DNA of 64,000 nucleotides from Cycas panzhihuaensis (GCA_023213395.1 CM041465.1:152217741-152281740); one strand, 5' to 3'; shown: positions 10,960 to 23,926, counted from the stretch's first letter. The notes: generated from the letters alone by a model not told the origin. A program made the numbers and translations.

Positions 10960-12310
10960 TACAGATGATGATGTCTTGGTTGCTTGTAATGTTTCCCATT
11001 ATCATCATGATTGGTTATTAGATTAAGGTGATCCACATAACATGTGTATATATAAGAGTTAGTTTTTATTATACCAACCTCTTGATAGTGGTGATGTACT
11101 TATCAGAAATAAAGTTTCTTATAAGACAATGGGCATTAGTAGCATCAAAATTAAAATGTTTGATGATGTAGTGGAAACATTAACTGAAGTTAGGTATGTA
11201 CTTGATCTAAAAAAGAATCTAATTTCCTTGGGTGAACTAAATTCTGCTGGTTATAAGTATACAGATTATGATAGAGTCTTGAAGGTATCGAAAGACACCT
11301 TGGTTGTTATGAAAGCCTTAAAGAAATTAAACCTTTATATTTTGGTGGAAAGTATAGATTTCAGTCATGTAGCTATAATATCAAAAATTGTAGAAGATCC
11401 AGCTCATTTATGGCATTAGAAACTTGGGCATATGAGTGAGAGAGGACTTAAGGTTTTGATGAACAGTAAGTTGCTTCTTAACTTGCAGCTTTCAGATTTG
11501 ATTTTTTGTAAATATTATATTTTTAGAAAATAGTATAAACTTAAGTTTAAAATAGGGAGTCACACTTATAAAGGTGTTCTAGATTATGTACATTCAGATG
11601 TGTGAAGGCCAACCCCTATAATATCCTATGAAAGATCATTATACTTTGTCACATTTATAGATGATTACCCTAGAAAAACATAGATAGATTTTTTAAAAAA
11701 TAAATCTAAAGTTTTAAATATGTTTAAGAAATTTAAGGCTCTGGTTGAGAAAAGCACTTGCAGATCAATCAAATGTTTAAGAACTGACAATAAAGGTGAG
11801 TTCAACTCTTTAGATTTTGAGAACTATTATAGAGAAGTTGGGATCGAAAAGCATAAGATCACTAGCTATACTCTATAGCAGAATGGCATAGATGAGTACA
11901 TGAATATGACACTCTTAGAAAGAGCAAGAAGCATACTAAGTAATATAAGAGTGGAGCAGGGCTTATAGGCAGAAGATATTCAAACAACTTGTTATTTATA
12001 AAATAGATCACCATTACTTACAATAGACTATAAGATTCCTAAAGAGGTTTAGACTATACATCCATGTAACTATTCAAATTTGAAAGTTTTTAGTTGTGTT
12101 ACTTATGCCTTGACTAATAAAAGTCAACATTCAAAGTTAGACCCAAAATCCAAGAGATGTATCTTTGTTGGTTATGGTGATAAATATAGTATGAAGGGAT
12201 ATAGGTTGTATGATCCTACTGCCTATAAAATCACTATTAATAGAGATGTTATATTTGACGAATCTCCTTTTCTAAAATCAAACAGTGTAAAAGTTAAAGT
12301 GAAATAAGTG
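10960..12310 (+). pseudogene. Copia-1 protease and integrase relic
   Basis: Protease remnant LLD*GDPHNM near 11,015 (the D-S/T-G core is lost). An uninterrupted stretch at 11,129-11,419 covers the protease end and pre-integrase region (VRYVLDLKKNLISLGELNSA, then HLWH*KLGHMSERG). The integrase core has [30 protein letters not shown] and QQNGIDEYMNMTLLERARS, so the second Asp and the Glu region are still readable. The C-terminal end is at 12,080-12,307 (KVFSCVTYAL, KRCIFVGYGDKYSMKGYRLY, RDVIFDES). TAG stops replace Gln and Trp codons throughout. Confidence 0.85.
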
Positions 12311-14090
12311 CAAAACGTTGAATATCAACAGGTTAAGCTTGAGACTCATCCATCTTTGAAAACATAAAAGCAGGAAGAGCTTTCTGAAGATGAATCTAAA
12401 ATAGATTTATAAGAGTATATGGATACTCCTCCACCAACTTTTAGAAGATCTACATGAGTCAATCATACACCTAGTAGGTACAACCCTTCTATTTCTATTA
12501 CTTTAGTTTCTAATGATGGTGAGCCTACATGCTATCAAGAAGCAATAAATGATATCCATTGTGAGAAGTAGAAGAGGCCTATGTAGGAAGAGATAGATAC
12601 TTTAAAGAAAAATAATTCATGGGACTTGGTAAAACTTCCACATGGTAGGAAGATTATTAGTTACAAGTGGGTTTTCAAAAAGAAAATAGATGTTGATAGA
12701 AAGGTTAACAAATATAGAGCAAGACTGGTGGCTAAAGGCTTTACAAAAAAAATAGGTATTGATTTTCATAAGATCTTTTCACCAATTATTAAACTTGTTT
12801 CAATTCAAGTTCTATTAATGTTGGTAGCTTCTCTTTATTTAAAGTTGGAGTAGCTAGATATAAAAATAGCTTTTCTACATGGACATTTAGATGAGGAGAT
12901 CTATGTAGATCAACCATAAGGACTTGTACAAGATGGCAAGAAAAGACTTATTTATAGGCTCAAGAAATCATTGCATGGCCTGAAGTAATTACCTAGGTAA
13001 TATCACAAAAAGTTTGATGCCTTTATAAAGAGCCAAATTTTCAAAAGAAACGAGTATGATTATTATATTTATTTTAAATTCTTAGGTAATGTCTTATTTA
13101 TTATCTTGGTATTGTATGTTGATAACATACTAGTTGCAATCAAGAGTATGGCAGAAATTAACAAGTTAAAAGCTCAATTGACTAGGACTTTTGATATGAA
13201 GGCTCTAATAGTTGCAAAATAAATCTTAAGTATGGAGATACATAGAGACAGGAAAAATAGTAAGCTATGGTTATCACAGAAGAAATATATGGAGAAGGTG
13301 CTAACTAGATTTAGTATGGAAAATGTGAAACTATTTAGTATCTCATTGGCTTCCTATTTCAAGCTTTCTTCGAGTATGAGTCCTAGTAGTAAAGAAGAAA
13401 AGTATTATATGTCTCATATACCTTATGCCAGTATAGTAGAAAGTTTTATGTGTGTTATGGTATGTACAAGACTTGATATTTCACATGCAGTCAGTATAGT
13501 TAGCAAGTTTATGGAAAATCTTAAAAAGGAACATTGGGCATCATTGAAATGGGTGCTTCAGTATTTGAGGGGCACAAGTGACTATTGCATCCACTTTGAA
13601 GGTACAGGTAATTAGGTTTGTAGGTATGTTGATTTAGACTTTAGAGGAGATTTAGATAAGAGAAGGTCTACTTTAGGTTATATGTTTACTCTTGTAAATG
13701 GTCTAGTTAGTTGGATGTCAAAATTATGGAGTACAATTACATTATCAACTACAGAAGTAGAATATGTTACTACATCACATGCTTATAAGGAAGAAATCTA
13801 GTTACAGGGTCCATTAGTTAAGCTTGGAAAGAAATAGAAAAAGATAAAGCTATTTTGTGATAGTCAAAGTTCTATTTACTTAGTAAAGAATCTAGCTTAT
13901 GATAGTAGGATAAAGCATATTGCTCTTAAGTACTATTCAATTAGACAGGTTGTGGAAATAGGTAGAGTGGCACTTGAGAAGGTTAACACAAAATAGAATT
14001 CTACTGACATATTCATAAAACTAGTGCTATTGAAGAAGTTTAAATGGTACTTGATTTTTCTTGGTTTTCAGAAAATGTGATGAATAGTCT
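12311..14090 (+). pseudogene. Copia-1 reverse transcriptase and RNase H relic
   Basis: RT starts at CYQEAINDIHCEK*KRPM*EE (about 12,530), where both TAGs replace expected Trp and Gln. Then NNSWDLVKLPHGRKIISYKW, RARLVAKGFTKKIGIDFHKI, IAFLHGHLDEEIYVDQP. The active site reads YVDN at 13,115-13,126 in place of YVDD, which should abolish polymerase activity. The open stretch 13,232-13,615 covers LWLSQKKYMEKVLTRFSMEN and PYASIVESFMCVMVCTRLDI. RNase H follows with DLDFRGDLDKRRSTLGYMF, LSTTEVEYVTTSHAYKE, LFCDSQSSIYLVKN and IKHIALKYYSIRQ, close to the normal domain end. Confidence 0.88.
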
Positions 14091-14117
14091 AAGAAAGATA
14101 TTAACTAAATTATTGTT

Positions 14118-14128
14118 AAGGTGGTGAT
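14118..14128 (+). promoter_or_regulatory. Copia-1 polypurine tract
   Basis: AAGGTGGTGAT directly before the 3' LTR start TGTTAACA; matches the copia AAGTGGGAGAT tract seen intact in Copia-2. Confidence 0.7.
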
Positions 14129-14777
14129 TGTTAACAACAATGTTTTAGACATAAAAAATTTTGATAGGTTGGTAGTGCAAATTTTTCTCCAAACTTTTGT
14201 GGGGTGATCCAAGGGAGAAAAGAGCCCCTCTTGGAGTGGGGGGGGGTTGTGTAGGGGGACCCCCATTCCTCCGTAAAGAGGGAGTTTAGGGGTAATAGCC
14301 CCCAACCTAAAAAACTAGCACTATGAAACATACTAAATTATAAAGAGAATGGGGTCATTCATTTAAAATATTTCAGATTTAATGGTCAAGATTTATGCCT
14401 TATATGACTCTCTTATATAGCTTGATTTAGGGTGTTTTTTCATTATATTAATGGCATTCGATGTATTGTATGTAGTGTGAGGAGTAGAGTGGTTGGTTAT
14501 TGTTACTATGAATATTCTTTTATAGATTATATATATTTCTCCATTCTTGAATAATAAAGATTGATACATTTCCTATGTGGATGTTTTCCTAGCACACTGC
14601 CAAGGTTTTACCATGTTATATCTAGTGTATATATGATGACTTTCTAATTTATTTATTGTATTATTTCTGGTTTAAGAACTTGCATGTTAAATTTTAGTTT
14701 CAAGTCGTGTAACTAGTTACAAAATAGTTTAATTCTTGGTTACGATTTCTGGTTATTAGGACCTAGTTTTCTCAACA
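14129..14777 (+). repeat. Copia-1 3' LTR
   Basis: Begins TGTTAACA and ends CTCAACA, followed by the target duplicate AGGAT. It includes the hairpin-forming GGAG...GCCCCC stretch at 14,281-14,307. Aligns along its length with 9417-10,079 with many substitutions. Confidence 0.85.
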
Positions 14778-15321
14778 AGGATCACTTTAGACTATGATAC
14801 AATAGTAGAATAATCCAACTATATCATTTGATAAATTAACAAATTTGTTAGTGAAATACTAGATAATATTAGTCTAAGCTAACAAGATATAAGATCCTTT
14901 ATAAGCTCTTTTCACATACTTTAAGTTATTTTAATGACCTAAAACATAGAATTAACAACCACAAATTATAGCTAAAATATATAATAATTCTAGAACTCAA
15001 AAATAGAATAGAGTTCCAATATTACATATAAGAATCCTAATCCTAGGTTTAATAACTCTAATCCTAGTTTATTATGGAACTTTAATCAACACTTAATGTA
15101 AAATTTGCCCCATGGTCAAATTCTAATTAATTTAAATTTTTTAGTTAGAAACCTATCTAGAATCCTAGGTTTGATTAAAATATAGTTCAAACTTATACTT
15201 ATTACCACAAAAAAGAATATAGTAAAGTGGTTTATAGGAAACAAATAGTTTTTGAGGCATGGAAAGCCTCTAAAGGAACTCAACAAAAGTCTAATTAGTC
15301 TAACTATATTCTCTCTTAGTC
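14778..15321. other. End of chromovirus LTR, then no gene
   Basis: AGGATCA completes the interrupted chromovirus LTR. The rest is AT-rich with no frame, tRNA or element end that I can recognise. Confidence 0.35.
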
Positions 15322-17919
15322 TTGAAGCCTTACTTTAGTGTTATTTACTTCATCTAAGGGACTTGTATAGTTACATTTTATCTTTCTCTTATACTTTAAC
15401 TACTTACATTTAGATTAGTGATAGTTTAGCTTGATTGTTCTTTTTCTTCTCAATTTGTTTGTTGATTGATTAGTAGCTCAACTAGGTAGCTTAATACTAT
15501 TTATGTAACCCTTGTCTACTTCCCCTTATTTTCTCTTTAGTACTCAACCTTCTATGCTTCTTCGCACCCTGTAACCCTGCATTCGCATCCATGAGGCACA
15601 TGATTTCTCATGAGGAAATCATTGAACTCCCTTCTCTAATTTAGGCCTCTTACCTTGGGTTTTAAGTCAAGTCATATGAGCCACATCCCTCTAATATAAG
15701 TTACATCTTAAGTAACCTTACTAAGGACTTCCTAGTATGAGTCATTTTCTTTTCATTAACTCCTTTCCTTGTTTATTTGAGACTTGTTACCACAAGCGTC
15801 TTTCTTAAGGCCTCTTTAGTAGCTCGCCTTGATTAAAATCACTCACTATATTATACGAGAGTGCAAAGAAAAAAGCAATAATAATAACGATGTGATCCCT
15901 ATCATTGTCACTAAAATGATTATTTAATAATGAGATTTTATTCTTTTAATAAGAGGAAATATTTAAAGTCAAGATAAACCCTAGAAGAAAGAAATATTTT
16001 TTTTGTCTACAAGGAACATTATCCCTATAAGTGATGAATGAATATTTATGTGTGTATATGGTCACTAGTTATATTGAAATATAGAAAGGTAAGAGCATTT
16101 ATAAAGAGCAACAAAGTTTATTTTGTAAGGGTGTTCAACTTTTTTTATTGCATTAATTCATCTTGTATATTCTCCCAAAATAAATTAATATATTTCTTAT
16201 TATTTTTTCTTAGCTAAATCAATCAAATAAAATATGAAAAATAAATCAAATAAGACATAAAGGCTCTTACTTTGTTTGTTCCTTGAGGATGTGTCTTCAC
16301 TTGATGACAAACAAGTGTAAACTCATATTCCTTCTTTATCCAATATTCTTTCAACTTTCAAGACAATGCTAAAGAAATTACTGCCAAGTATATATTTCTC
16401 ATTAACATTAGAAAAAACTAAATAAACAATATATAGTAGTTATTCCAAAATCAAAGTAAGGCTATATAAGTACGCTTGACAGTCACCCCAAGACAATGTG
16501 CAAAAGAGAAAGTAAGATAAGTGAGAAGAATGAGTAATTGTGAGAGTGATAAATCAAAAATCAATAATAAATAAATAACAAATAGAAACATAAAATATAA
16601 AAATAAATAAAATATGCTAAAATATAAGAAAAGCAATCATGTTGATGAAATTGTATCACCAAAATAATCTATACTATGGAAACATAGATGAGCAGTCGCA
16701 CGAATGCTACATGAATCAAATTAGAAAAGCATGATATGATCATAGACAATACTATAAAAATGGAATTAGTATCCTATAATATATTATAGGTATTGGAAGA
16801 AGAGATGTAATATAATAAAGTGATATTATAGAAATTATGAAGAGGATGTACAATATGGTACTACAAAAAATGAGTAATATATTATCTTTTAGGATTTGAA
16901 CTGTTAAATACACCAATGGATAAAAGTGGAAAAGTAAAAGGGGTATAACTTTCTTATATGATGTCTATTTTTAGATCACGATGACTCAATTCATATCTAC
17001 TTAAGGAGATCTATGCAATGGGCCATGTAATAAAAGTGATTGTATTCAAAATCAATGTTTAAAATGTACCAAAAAAAAAAAAAAGTGAATAAAATACAAC
17101 AAAAAGAGTATATAAAACAAACAAAAGAAGTAACGATTGCCATAAGACTCAACTTACAAAGCTATACCTTTGTGATGAAAAGGTGTTATAGAGTCTAGAT
17201 CCCTTTTGCATTGTCGATGAAAGGTAAATGCAATATGCATAGGTAACAAAAGTATACGTTCAATTACATGTAGCATAAAGAAAACATCAAGCAAATGTAG
17301 GCAATCAAATGTAGCATAAGGCATATGACAAGTAATGTATGTATATCTAATATGTGAGAAAAAAAACGTTATTTCCAATGTTTATAAATTTGAGGCAAGG
17401 GGTTTAAAATTAAGAAAACAAATACTACTTGCAAAAATCCCAAGGGAAAATTCACACCAAATCAATTGAATAGACAAAGATCTATGTTAATTTTATAGAG
17501 CAATTTTCAGATAATATTATAATAAACCTATAATTATATTAAACATATCTCAAAGTATACACTAGAATATATAAATGATAGAGAACAATTACATATTATT
17601 ATGCATAAGAAATATCTAAAACTCAATATCATGTAATATACCCTCTTTGAGGGAAGGTGTCCTCCAAAACAGACTCCAACTAGGAGTGCAACCTCAAGAG
17701 CTCTAATAATCTTCACACCAATTTGATATCACAAATGAGGCCTAGGGACTTTATATATAGTTGTAATAAATGTCATTGGTAAAAGTTGATTTTTAGGCTA
17801 ATAAAGAGAGAGAATATGATAAGAAAGTGGAAGTTGGTTGTAATGTGGCTAAAGAGAGAGAATAAAGAGAGAAGTAAAGAGAGAGAATATTAAGAGCACA
17901 TAGGATCAACTAGCATTTG
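15322..17919 (-). repeat. Unidentified 2.6-kb repeat, arm A (inverted copy of 29.6-32.0 kb)
   Basis: The reverse complement of this stretch matches 29,596-32,014 nearly end to end, with small indels. Shared blocks include GACTAAGAGAGA at one end and GCTAGTTGATCC at the other. Arm A has about 170 extra bases (about 17,645-17,815) containing, on the minus strand, a TATA-like CTATATATAAAG. No protein domain is readable on either strand. After the matching end, arm B continues GAGAGA-TGTTAGGG, which looks like a purine tract followed by an LTR start, so the repeat may be the internal part of a non-autonomous LTR element. Orientation given is relative to arm B. Confidence 0.75.
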
Positions 17920-17980
17920 ATGGCGCTTGGTTCATGTTTCTATGGAAGTTGGTGCTGGCTTACAATCTATCATCTTGAAT

Positions 17981-18140
17981 CTTAAGGGCCATTTATTCAT
18001 AAGACCTAACTTGAATCCCAAGGATAAATTCATGCCAAACCAATTGATTTGGTGTGAATTTGCCCTTGGGATTTTGCCCTAGGGTTCATCTTAAGGGCCA
18101 TTTGTTCATAAGACCTAACTTAAATCCTAATTAGGAAATG
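17981..18140 (+). repeat. Local direct repeat, 109-bp period
   Basis: CTTAAGGGCCATTT followed by TTCATAAGACCTAACTT occurs at 17,981 and again at 18,090. The spacer carries a TTGATTTGGTGTGAATT block that also occurs inside the 2.6-kb repeat at about 17,455, so this is probably a partial duplication of that repeat's edge. Confidence 0.55.
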
Positions 18141-18199
18141 TGAATGAAAGGAATTTGATGAGGTGTCTATAGACTAGTATCCCCAATGTTTTATGAGGT

Positions 18200-18439
<240 letters not shown>

Positions 18440-19729
18440 ACATTTTTCTTTTCTCACTTTTTTGGTCATTGACTGGCTGGCTAACTATATGCACATGAAC
18501 TGATGAAAAATTGGATAGACACAATATATTTAATAAATTGATGATGGCTGGCTCTCTGACTGACTAAGTGTGCATAGACCACTAATAGACTAACCAAGTA
18601 CACTAAGTATAGGCTTATCTAGTTTGTAGACCCTCTGATATACTAATCCCAATCATAAATAGTATCAACTTATAGAAGCTAATGCTCTACTCTACAGTCG
18701 TTCTACCCTATCTCTCGAGTACATGGAGAGTAACTTCTCAGGCTGACTACTTAGTAGTGCAATAAAAATTACATATGGTCAATAGGTTTCCTATGGCTAC
18801 CTACACTAGGAAGGCCTATCTAGGAGGTCCACCTATATACCTATTGGTACATAGAGGCATAATTCTATAGTCAAGTTCTGTCTAAGGCTTGATTTAGGAG
18901 TGTGATCTCTAGTCTTTCATGTAAGGGACAAAAAAGCCATAATGAGCTTAACCTAAAATGACAGATCCTTATGATATTTATAGACTCTTGACATAGGGTC
19001 TCTATCTAGATACAAAAGAAAACTGCCCAGTGGTAGTGTTAGGATAGTTGCCTGATTACAGTGTTGTCTACCCCTAAAAAATAAAAGTAACTAAGTAAAA
19101 ATCAAATGAAAATAGGTACTTACAAAAAGAAACTAATGGAAAAAAATTGATTATTTAATATATTTAACACTCTCAAAGTGTATGAATTGATTACTTTGAT
19201 ACTACTTGGTAGGATACCACTCGTTAATGACAATTACATCCTAACATAACACATAAATAACACTAATAAGAGCACTTGTATTGTAATACCCTTTGAAGAG
19301 GCAACCTCCCAATTACATACAATAATAATGATATTTAAGATACCTTACTCTAAGGATTACATAAATATATATATGGCTCTATGCTGACTACCTAACCTCC
19401 TACTTATACATGTGGGATATTACATGAATATGCATAGTGCTCAATAAATACTACACAACCTTTTACTTATGCATGTGAGATATTAAGAAGAGAGAAAAAG
19501 TAAAAGAAATAAAAGATATAAGAGAAGATAAAAGAGAGAAGAAGTAGAAGATATAAGAGAATATAAGAGGTGGTAAGTTAGGGGTTATATCCCTAATAGA
19601 TATTTCCTCATAGGGCTAATAGTTTTCACATCCATCATATCCGTTACAAAGCTGACTCAGAGAGCTTCGAAATGAGTGGTTGCTTGATATATTTTGGATC
19701 ATCGTGGAGAGTGCACTAGTCTATAAAAA
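18440..19729. other. No gene seen
   Basis: Low-complexity AT-rich sequence without readable domains. It contains the short motif CCGTTACAAAGCTGACTCAG at 19,640-19,659, a variant of a motif also in the Copia-3 leader. If the LTR at 20.4 kb belongs to a minus-strand element, this stretch is its internal region, too decayed to read. Confidence 0.3.
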
Positions 19730-20020
19730 TCTAAGTTCCTTGTAAAACCTTAAAAAATTAGTAGAAACTAATTAAAATCATAAAAAATATTAGTTAAAAT
19801 ATTAATGTAATAGCTCCAAACATTTGTTGGGCTGATTATGCTTGTAAACTCTGCACAGATCTAAGAAAATATAAATTATTCTATTGCAAAACCTCAAAAA
19901 CTTAGTACAAAAAGATTAAAATCATAAGAAACATTAGCTGAAATGCCAATGTAATGGCTCTAAACATTTGTTAGGTTAATTATGGCTGCAAAAATTGCAT
20001 AGATCTAAGAAAATATAGGT
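19730..20020. repeat. Two-copy tandem duplication, 144-bp period
   Basis: The block with AAACATTTGTT at 19,818 recurs at 19,962, with shared flanks (TTAAAATCATAA, ATGTAATGGCT, AGATCTAAGAAAATATA). Copies differ by scattered substitutions, so the duplication is old. Confidence 0.75.
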
Positions 20021-20348
20021 TATTTTGAGCATATGGATCAAAATAATCAAGTTTTTAGCAAAAAATATTATCACAATTATCAATAAATCTTATAAAAAGC
20101 TAAATAAAAGAAATATACTACTTGTTGTAAGCTATGATACTAATGTTACCAAGATCATGATGCTCATGTAACTAAGATCTAAACCTGAATATAATCCAAA
20201 ATCTACAAATGTAAATGTAGCCAAGATCTATTACTTTGATGCTAAGTAATAAAGCTAAATATAACCAAGGTCTTAATGCTCTTTTACAAATGTTTCTAAG
20301 ATCAACACAAAGGTTGCCAAGATAATGTTAGAGGCCCAAGAATAATAT

Positions 20349-20360
20349 GCTCTGATACTA
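20349..20360 (-). promoter_or_regulatory. Primer-binding site of a minus-strand LTR element
   Basis: Minus strand reads TAGTATCAGAGC, one base from the Met-tRNA site, placed directly at the LTR end. Confidence 0.75.
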
Positions 20361-20733
20361 TGTTAGAGTATGAAGAATAAAGTAGAGTAAGTGAGCATAC
20401 AAATCAAAGTAACATTCAAGCCATATTGAGAGTACACATTGTAAATATCATTGTATTAAGTTATATTTGAAGAAAGTACATAAAAATTCCTTTGATAAAG
20501 GTGAGGTTGAAGAACACTAGGGTTTTAAACCCTATAAAATATATACTTAGGAGGGAGAAGGTAATCCTCCTCAACATCTAAATTCAAGAAAATATAAAAT
20601 AATGATAATGCATAATAAAATAATCCTACCTTAACTTATCATGAGGATGTGTACACTCACATGTTCTTAAGGTGAGAGTTAAGTGAAGGATATTAATCCT
20701 AATACAAATGATAATTTATTATTTATATTAACA
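20361..20733 (-). repeat. Orphan copia-type 5' LTR
   Basis: On the minus strand it starts TGTTAATATAAA and ends CTCTAACA followed by the primer-binding site. It contains TATA-like GTATATATTTTATAGGG with downstream TTTAAAACCCTAG. No partner LTR was found on the left, so the element is truncated or its 3' LTR is unrecognisable. Confidence 0.65.
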
Positions 20734-20738
20734 CTAGC

Positions 20739-22955
20739 TTATACAAGAAAAAATAGTTTTGGTGCCCCTATCATATGGTGGAAGGTACTTGAAGGTACAA
20801 TTTAACTCTACTTGAATTGTATTTATCTTTATGGAAGTAGATCCAATTTAGGATCACTTCAATTCTATAGTTTTCTATGATTTTTTTCACCTCCATCACC
20901 AACTTAGGTGGATAATTATTTTACTTTTAACTATACTTCTTTTCTATGGAACTTATGAATAGCAATTGCATTCAAGCAAATATATTTTAAATACCCTTTC
21001 AACATGATCATCTTAGGTATGTAAACAATAGCCATAACTGTATGAATTTAGAACACCTTAATTTTCTTTGTGGACTAGTATATTTGGATTTTATGATACT
21101 TGTTGGCAAACCTACTCAATATATAGATAAAGGTGGTCAAAGAGAAAAATATAAATGACTTTATGTGAACCTACGTAGGAGAGAAAAACACTAAAATGTG
21201 ACTTTGACATCATTGTTTTCTTAAACTCACCAACTCTTTTTATCTCATATAATTTTTATTCTACTCATATTTTATTATTTCTTTGCTTGAAATCATATTC
21301 TTATAGAGCAACTATTGTGATTCTTAAGAATGTGAATTTAGTCTTATGAATTAGGTCATCATTCATTTCATTCAAGCATTATCAAAGGATTCAAGTGAGT
21401 CAAAATCAAATAAAAGGCATCTCATTATCATCTCAATCAAGAGGCTTCTAGTTAGGATTGTGATACCCCAAGAAACCCAAGGAACATCGCTTACTTATCC
21501 AAAATTATATAAATAGTGTGTACTTATCCTTCATACATGCTCTTATATCTTATTAGAAGATAATTTGCATCTTCCATGGAATATTAATGCAGTTTTCATA
21601 TGGATAACATGCATCAAGGCTCTCATGTTTCTCATAAACACTTCTCATTAATATAATAGGGTATTAATATGTAGTATAATATAATATATTATAGTTCATA
21701 TTGCTTTAAATCAATTTAATTAAATTATAGGTTCTATATTGGCAAGGAAAATGTGTGAAGCCATCAATTCTAGTTACTATATAAGGTTATTAATATTAAT
21801 CCCAAGTAATTATTCCATTTTATTACTTTCATGTCATTGCTCTATTCCTTCTTAAATTTGCTAAAGAAATTATTCTAAGTGTGCATGTAGAATAGTGGAA
21901 GCTATATTCTTGGGAACATAATGTCCATTTGCAAGTTTCTTAAGAGCTGCCAACTTTACTTATTATGGAGAAATTATATATCTTGGAGGGTTATTGAGCT
22001 TAGGTATTAGTGTTTAATGTGGCTAAAGTTTCCATCTTTCTCTTTGATTTCTTAAGTATAATATATACGTTTGAGGTGACACTAAGCTATCTAAGTTACT
22101 TGAAACATTCACCTATTACTACTCTAAATGGTTTTTCAAGCCTTAACACAAAGCATTTAAATTTCAGTAATTTTACTATAGAAAACCATAATGTCTCTTT
22201 CATACACTAATGAATTCTATTTTAACCAACTTTAACCACATTTTGTAACATCCTGTTATTACATCTTATATATTTCTTTATTCATTGTATTATATATCTC
22301 ATTGTACATTTGATCCTACTAAGTTTCATTAATGATATTATCTTGATTATCCTTTTATTATAAAATGAGAGCCTAATGAAATACCTGATTATGTGTAAGG
22401 TGTGAACCTTGGTATATTTTATATTTTGTAGTATCACATTATGTGACACCATTAATGAGCGGCATATGTCTATGCCTATGTATATACAAATGTCTTAAGG
22501 GTTAGATACGAAATTTCTTTATTATTAATGTAATAGACTAAGTCTATTAGTAATGAAAGAGTGTGGTTGAATTGCTCAAAATAAAATAATAAGGGTTACA
22601 TAATAATAGTGAAGGAGGAATTTCTAAAGGGTGGATTTGAAGTGTTGACCCTTAGTGTCCAATTCCTTCTTTATAAGCCCATAGAGTCATTAGAGGGGAT
22701 TAGTAGAGTAATACATGAGCTTACACTTACACATAATACTAATCCTTTTCAAGCATTATGAAGAAGGTGGATTAGTCCTAATTATCTTCTTATAACCTTA
22801 ATATAAAGAAGTTACAGATAAAACGAAGTGGCTAATATAAGAGGTAGTTGACTTATAAAAGAAAAAGGGTGGAAAGTGATTTATACTTTATACACATTTT
22901 AGAATAGCACTTTAAATTTAGGGGGCCATCTTCCTAGTGTGATACTGATGTTCTT
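20739..22955. other. No gene seen
   Basis: AT-rich; no domain, tRNA or element end. A 35-base stretch at about 20,831-20,866 (ATGGAAGTAGATCC, then TTTAGGATCACTT) closely matches the end of the chromovirus LTR at 9393-9416 plus 14,778-14,787. It is probably another LTR scrap of that family. Confidence 0.3.
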
Positions 22956-22960
22956 GACTA

Positions 22961-23268
22961 TATTGGGTGTAATACCTAATTACATAATAACCCTCATATA
23001 TACTCTCTCTACATTATGTATATTTTATATTTGAGGTTGTGAGCCACATAGAGATATGTGCCACCTCTAGATTGACCAATGAGGTTCTCTCATTGATGGT
23101 GAGCTTGTATTATAAGCATGTACATTATCATTTATTCTAATTTAAGCTTTGGCCATTTCTCTATATCTTGTGTTCATTTGTACATACTTCATCTTCTTTG
23201 AGCTTCATTGTTATATCTTTAACTCACCATCACATCCTTTGTATGCATTGCATATTCAAATTCTAATA
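22961..23268 (+). repeat. 5' LTR of the non-autonomous element
   Basis: Starts TATTGGGTGTAATACC and ends TTCTAATA. Matches 26,066-26,373 over its whole length, for example CTCTCTCTACATTATG, AGGTTGTGAGCC and TTGTACATACTTCAT. Confidence 0.85.
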
Positions 23269-23280
23269 TGGCATTAGAGT
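23269..23280 (+). promoter_or_regulatory. Decayed primer-binding site
   Basis: TGGCATTAGAGT matches 9 of 12 positions of TGGTATCAGAGC. It sits directly at the LTR end, which makes the assignment stronger than the match alone. Confidence 0.65.
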
Positions 23281-23884
23281 ACAAGGTTGAATCCTTAAAG
23301 GTATTATTGTTGAGTCTTATACATGTTATCCTTTTTTGATCTTTTAGAAACCTTGTTAATTTTTTTGTTATACCTAATTTGTGACATGATCATTATTCAC
23401 TTAAAGGATCATTTTAAGTTATTTAAAGCTAGCTTATGCACATTTTTTATGGGATTACTATCAATATTTTTAGGGGTTATTATGATATTGTTATAAGGAT
23501 GTTTTGAAGCCTGTTTAGAGTATTTTTTAAAGCTCTGTGAAGTTTGTTTTATGCTGCTCACAATGGATAATTTGTATGCATGTGGCACTAAAATAATATT
23601 GCATGCAGGTTCTTCATGGTGAAATCTATATAAATATTTCTTCCTTATGCAGATTCCAATTACTATATAGCTATCTCCTTTATATATTAATAGACATATT
23701 ATAACAAGAATTATTGACAGTAATTAAGAGGGTCATTTCTTGCTATATGAAGGCTAGAAGTGACTTCACATTAAAAAAGGATTTGTAGATTTGCAAGTAA
23801 ATAATAAAGGTCAAAATATATATCTGCTTAACTATGTAACCTCTTTATGTTATTATTATATTTAAAATATATATATTCATAAAT

Positions 23885-23887
23885 ACA

Positions 23888-23923
<36 letters not shown>

Positions 23924-23926
23924 TAT
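23885..23926. repeat. CATA/AT microsatellite
   Basis: About eight CATA units running into a short AT array, inside the non-autonomous element. Confidence 0.95.

Larger units (their letters stand above)
9417..14777 (+). mobile_element. Copia-1, full-length Ty1/copia element, decayed
   Basis: LTRs at 9417-10,079 and 14,129-14,777, Met-tRNA primer-binding site at 10,082, purine tract at 14,118-14,128 and copia domain order gag-protease-integrase-RT-RNase H between them. AGGAT at 9412-9416 is repeated at 14,778-14,782 and is the target-site duplication. It inserted near the end of the chromovirus LTR in the same orientation. Dozens of stops, mostly TAG, and clear LTR divergence mark it as an old, dead copy. 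Confidence 0.88.

Noticed and set aside
14105-14331. Two 66-codon minus frames within the Copia-1 3' LTR
   Set aside because: Antisense frames of the G/C-rich LTR hairpin; a similar one occurs in the 5' LTR, and neither has a motif.
23885-23926. Regular short repeats as a CRISPR candidate
   Set aside because: A 4-base microsatellite with no spacers, in a plant nuclear genome.
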